From an uncultured Acidimicrobiales bacterium (GTDB lineage Bacteria; Actinomycetota; Acidimicrobiia; Acidimicrobiales; Aldehydirespiratoraceae): a DNA stretch of 64,000 nt. The position numbers and the translations under genes were made by a program. The notes below the pieces were generated by a model that was not told the origin of the DNA, did no database searches, and saw only the letters and a list, made by a program, of their open reading frames with translations. The stretch lies in NCBI GenBank assembly GCA_958296055.1, contig CATQHS010000001.1, forward strand, positions 2,142,277 through 2,206,276, in the 5' to 3' direction. Position 1 is the first letter of the stretch; the number at the start of each line of letters is the position of its first letter. This document shows, in pieces, positions 61,683 through 64,000 of this stretch.

Positions 61683-64000
61683 GTAGTCAAGAAAAGGGAG
61701 GGCCCCATGCCCGAACTGAGGAAGCGGCGTTCGCACCTGGCCCTGCTGGGTGTGTTCGCCATGGTGGCTTCTACTCTCGCGGTCGGAGCCTCGTCGGCTA
61801 CGGCGGCCGCGGGCAATGCAGAGGCCGCGGCCGGTTTCTCGGCCTGCGTCGGTCCTGCCATGGCCGATGGCGGCTTCACCGATGTGGCCGCTGGCAGCAC
61901 CCATGAAGCTGCCATCAACTGCATCGCCTACTACGGGATCACCAAGGGCACGACGGCCACGACGTTCGCGCCCACCCAGACCATCTCCCGCTGGCAGTTG
62001 GCGGTGATGTTGCAGCGGGCCGCCGGCCCGGCCAACGTCGACCTGCCCGATGCCCAGAGCCAGGGCTTCACCGACATCTCCGAGATGAGCTCTTCGTTCC
62101 AGGACGCCATCAACCAGATGGCCGCCCTCGGCGTCATGACCGGCACCTCGGCCACGACCTTCGATCCCAGTGGGATCGTGTCTCGGGCCACCATCGTCGA
62201 GGCTCTGGCCGGGTTCCTCACCAGAACCACGCCCGGTCCCGGCGGCAATGTCCTCTCCCGCGACGTCAACGGCCGCTACACCGTGAAGGATGGCACCGGC
62301 GCCAACGCCATGACCTTCACCGTGGACGAGAGCTTCCGCGACATCGGCGGGGTGCCCTTTGCCTCCTATGAGGCCATTCGCGCTCTGGCCGAGATGGGCG
62401 TGGTCTCGGGCCGCAGCGACGGAACCTTCGGTCCCGCCGTGTCGGTCACCCGAGCCCAGGCTGCTTCCTTCATCACCCGGGCGCTGGCTCACACCAACGT
62501 CCGTCCCGCCGGCCTAACCGTCCAGGCCAAGGATGCGGCCGTGGCTACCGACGCGGATGTTGAACTCTCCATCTCGTTGCGGGGCAACGACTTCGCTGTC
62601 ATAGACAGCGCTTCGGTCGACATTTTCAAGCACACCGTCGCGAACGCGGCCCGCGCCTTCAACACCGACGGAACCTGCACGAGCAACACCGTTGTTCTGA
62701 CCACCCAAGCGGCCGGTGCCAGCGCCTGCCTGATGGAATTGGGCGACGAAGTCACCGAGCCCGACGGCAACCTCACGGTCCAAGTCGACCCCATCACGGA
62801 GCCTTCGACCTTCTGGGTTTGGAGTGGCGATGTCGGCGACAAGCTGGACTGGGACGACTCCGGTTTGTCCAGGGACAACACCGTCGCCTCCAATGCCGCT
62901 TCGGTCACGGTGGGCACCATCACGGTGCCGAGCACAGCCATGGTGTCGCTCAGCATTCCCAAGGATGCCCAAGACGGGAAGACCGCCCGCTACGGCACCT
63001 CGGTGACCGTGACGATCCAGCTCTTGGACAGCAAGAACATGCCCATCGGGGTCTCCGGCATGTCCTATCAGTGGTCCGCCATCGGCCTGCACGACCCGAC
63101 CGGCAATGACCGGGTGATCCCCGGCATCGGGACCAGGGTGGTTACCACCGACTCCAACGGTCGAGCCTCTTTCACCCTCACCCAGGCCGATCCGGACACG
63201 GACGCGACTCGGGATCGCGGCAGCGACAATGACGACGCCAACGACCTGACCACTTGGAGCTACACCATCACTCCGGCGGGCAGCGCCTCCGGTGGCGCGT
63301 CCACCGGCCTTGTGCCCAATGCGGGCATTGAGTTCTCGGTCGCCGCTAATGGCACCGGAACGGGCGATGTGGTCTTCGATGATGACCCAAGCTCAGAAGA
63401 GAAGGTGACCATCGAGTTGCAGCGGTCTTGGACCCAGCTTCCTGCTGGTGCTACCGCTGGCACCCGTTTGGGAGTGGGCGTGACCGGCAAGGTCGTCGAC
63501 CAGTACGGCAACGCCATGCGGGGCGCCCCGATCTACTTCGACGTCGACGGCGATCCAGGGTTCGGCTGTGAAACTCTCGTCGGCACCTCCCCCACCTCCG
63601 CCTGTATGACCGTTGGGACCGGGGATGCCACCATCGATGAGGCCACCAAGGCGATCGGCGGCACCACCAGGCGTGTCACCCGGTCCAACGGCACCAACCG
63701 GGTCACCGCTGCATTCATAACCGGTACTTCCGGTGCGATATTCAGGGCTACCTACATCGTGGCGTCCGATCTCAGTGGTGACGGGACCATCACGGACAAC
63801 GAGATGGACGAAGCCATCCACTACTGGGCTTCAGGGCCGATTGGCTTCAATCCGGAGACCGGTGTAGGAACCCCGCAAATTGGTAGCTTCAGCAGGATCC
63901 TGCTGCTGGATCTGGCCAACAACGCCATAATCAGAGCAGGCGCCGGTAACGCTAATACGGATGGTGTCAATGTGTACACCTACACCGACGACACCCGCTT
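61653..64000 (+). CDS. S-layer-like protein with three SLH domains (3' end outside window)
   Basis: At least 782 aa, runs off the window. Two starts are possible: ATG 61653 (AGGAGG upstream) and ATG 61707 (MPELRKRRSHLALLGVF). From the second the signal peptide is ideal: basic n-region, then LALLGVFAMVASTLAVGASS. Three SLH domains follow (GGFTDVAAGSTHEAAINCIA, GFTDISEMSSSFQDAINQMA, SFRDIGGVPFASYEAIRALA), about 55-60 residues each, giving the usual wall-anchoring triad. Then come long Thr/Asp/Gly-rich stretches with Ig-like (TSVTVTIQLLD, AGTRLGVGVTGKVVDQYGN) character, and an EF-hand-like DLSGDGTITDNE. Low Cys, acidic: typical of S-layer or surface adhesins. Confidence 0.88.
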   Translation, partial: MPQPEGHLPQVVKKREGPMPELRKRRSHLALLGVFAMVASTLAVGASSATAAAGNAEAAAGFSACVGPAMADGGFTDVAAGSTHEAAINCIAYYGITKGTTATTFAPTQTISRWQLAVMLQRAAGPANVDLPDAQSQGFTDISEMSSSFQDAINQMAALGVMTGTSATTFDPSGIVSRATIVEALAGFLTRTTPGPGGNVLSRDVNGRYTVKDGTGANAMTFTVDESFRDIGGVPFASYEAIRALAEMGVVSGRSDGTFGPAVSVTRAQAASFITRALAHTNVRPAGLTVQAKDAAVATDADVELSISLRGNDFAVIDSASVDIFKHTVANAARAFNTDGTCTSNTVVLTTQAAGASACLMELGDEVTEPDGNLTVQVDPITEPSTFWVWSGDVGDKLDWDDSGLSRDNTVASNAASVTVGTITVPSTAMVSLSIPKDAQDGKTARYGTSVTVTIQLLDSKNMPIGVSGMSYQWSAIGLHDPTGNDRVIPGIGTRVVTTDSNGRASFTLTQADPDTDATRDRGSDNDDANDLTTWSYTITPAGSASGGASTGLVPNAGIEFSVAANGTGTGDVVFDDDPSSEEKVTIELQRSWTQLPAGATAGTRLGVGVTGKVVDQYGNAMRGAPIYFDVDGDPGFGCETLVGTSPTSACMTVGTGDATIDEATKAIGGTTRRVTRSNGTNRVTAAFITGTSGAIFRATYIVASDLSGDGTITDNEMDEAIHYWASGPIGFNPETGVGTPQIGSFSRILLLDLANNAIIRAGAGNANTDGVNVYTYTDDTR

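Overview
The window is very GC-rich, densely coded DNA with many GTG starts and 4-nt stop/start overlaps. The gene set points to a high-GC actinobacterium, and I infer the class Acidimicrobiia. Supporting signs are a long-form GlmS, an F420-type luciferase-like oxidoreductase, a form II CO-dehydrogenase-like operon, DUF222/HNH (13E12-type) genes, SLH-domain surface proteins, and widespread TANNNT boxes 6-8 nt before start codons, which suggests leaderless mRNAs. No rRNA, tRNA or CRISPR was seen, and no stretch over 300 nt lacks a gene.

Layout. 1-13 kb is a housekeeping run on the + strand: glmS (5' end missing), acpS, NAD(P)HX repair, alr, an S58 peptidase, tsaE-tsaB-tsaD, a CIRCE-controlled groES-groEL, a Nudix hydrolase and guaA. 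13-21 kb is accessory: two paralogous secreted single-SLH proteins around a membrane-anchored coiled-coil protein, then a type III-like restriction-modification pair (res, mod). The mod gene is interrupted by a (CT)16 tract that puts it out of frame, so it is probably phase variable. 21-30 kb holds an MTA/SAH-type nucleosidase, an LLM oxidoreductase, long poly-G tracts, pcrA, an AlaX-type editing protein, a dprA-phosphoribosyltransferase pair, and SDR and enoyl-CoA hydratase genes. 30-45 kb is central metabolism (sucCD, purH, plsC, icd, mdh) with an AlbA_2-type regulator, an SDR, an aldehyde dehydrogenase and a two-subunit ABC exporter.

45-51 kb is again accessory. A second coiled-coil protein is followed by a DUF222/HNH gene flanked by two 97%-identical 108-bp direct repeats. 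The repeats duplicate the promoter and first 11 codons of the formamidopyrimidine-DNA glycosylase gene. Next comes a peroxiredoxin whose peroxidatic cysteine codon is TGA with a hairpin just downstream, so a probable selenoprotein, then a Fic protein, an SCP2-like protein and a phosphatase. 51-64 kb has a nucleotidyltransferase, a three-subunit molybdenum hydroxylase operon, two more small coiled-coil membrane proteins, a GT39-like plus double-GT2 glycosyltransferase pair, and a large three-SLH S-layer-like protein that runs off the end.

Three themes cut across the window: simple-sequence and tandem repeats inside and beside genes, Pro/Ala-rich low-complexity insertions in otherwise conserved enzymes, and a recurring family of membrane-anchored hendecad/heptad coiled-coil proteins. 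All family assignments come from motifs recognised by eye; no database search was run.
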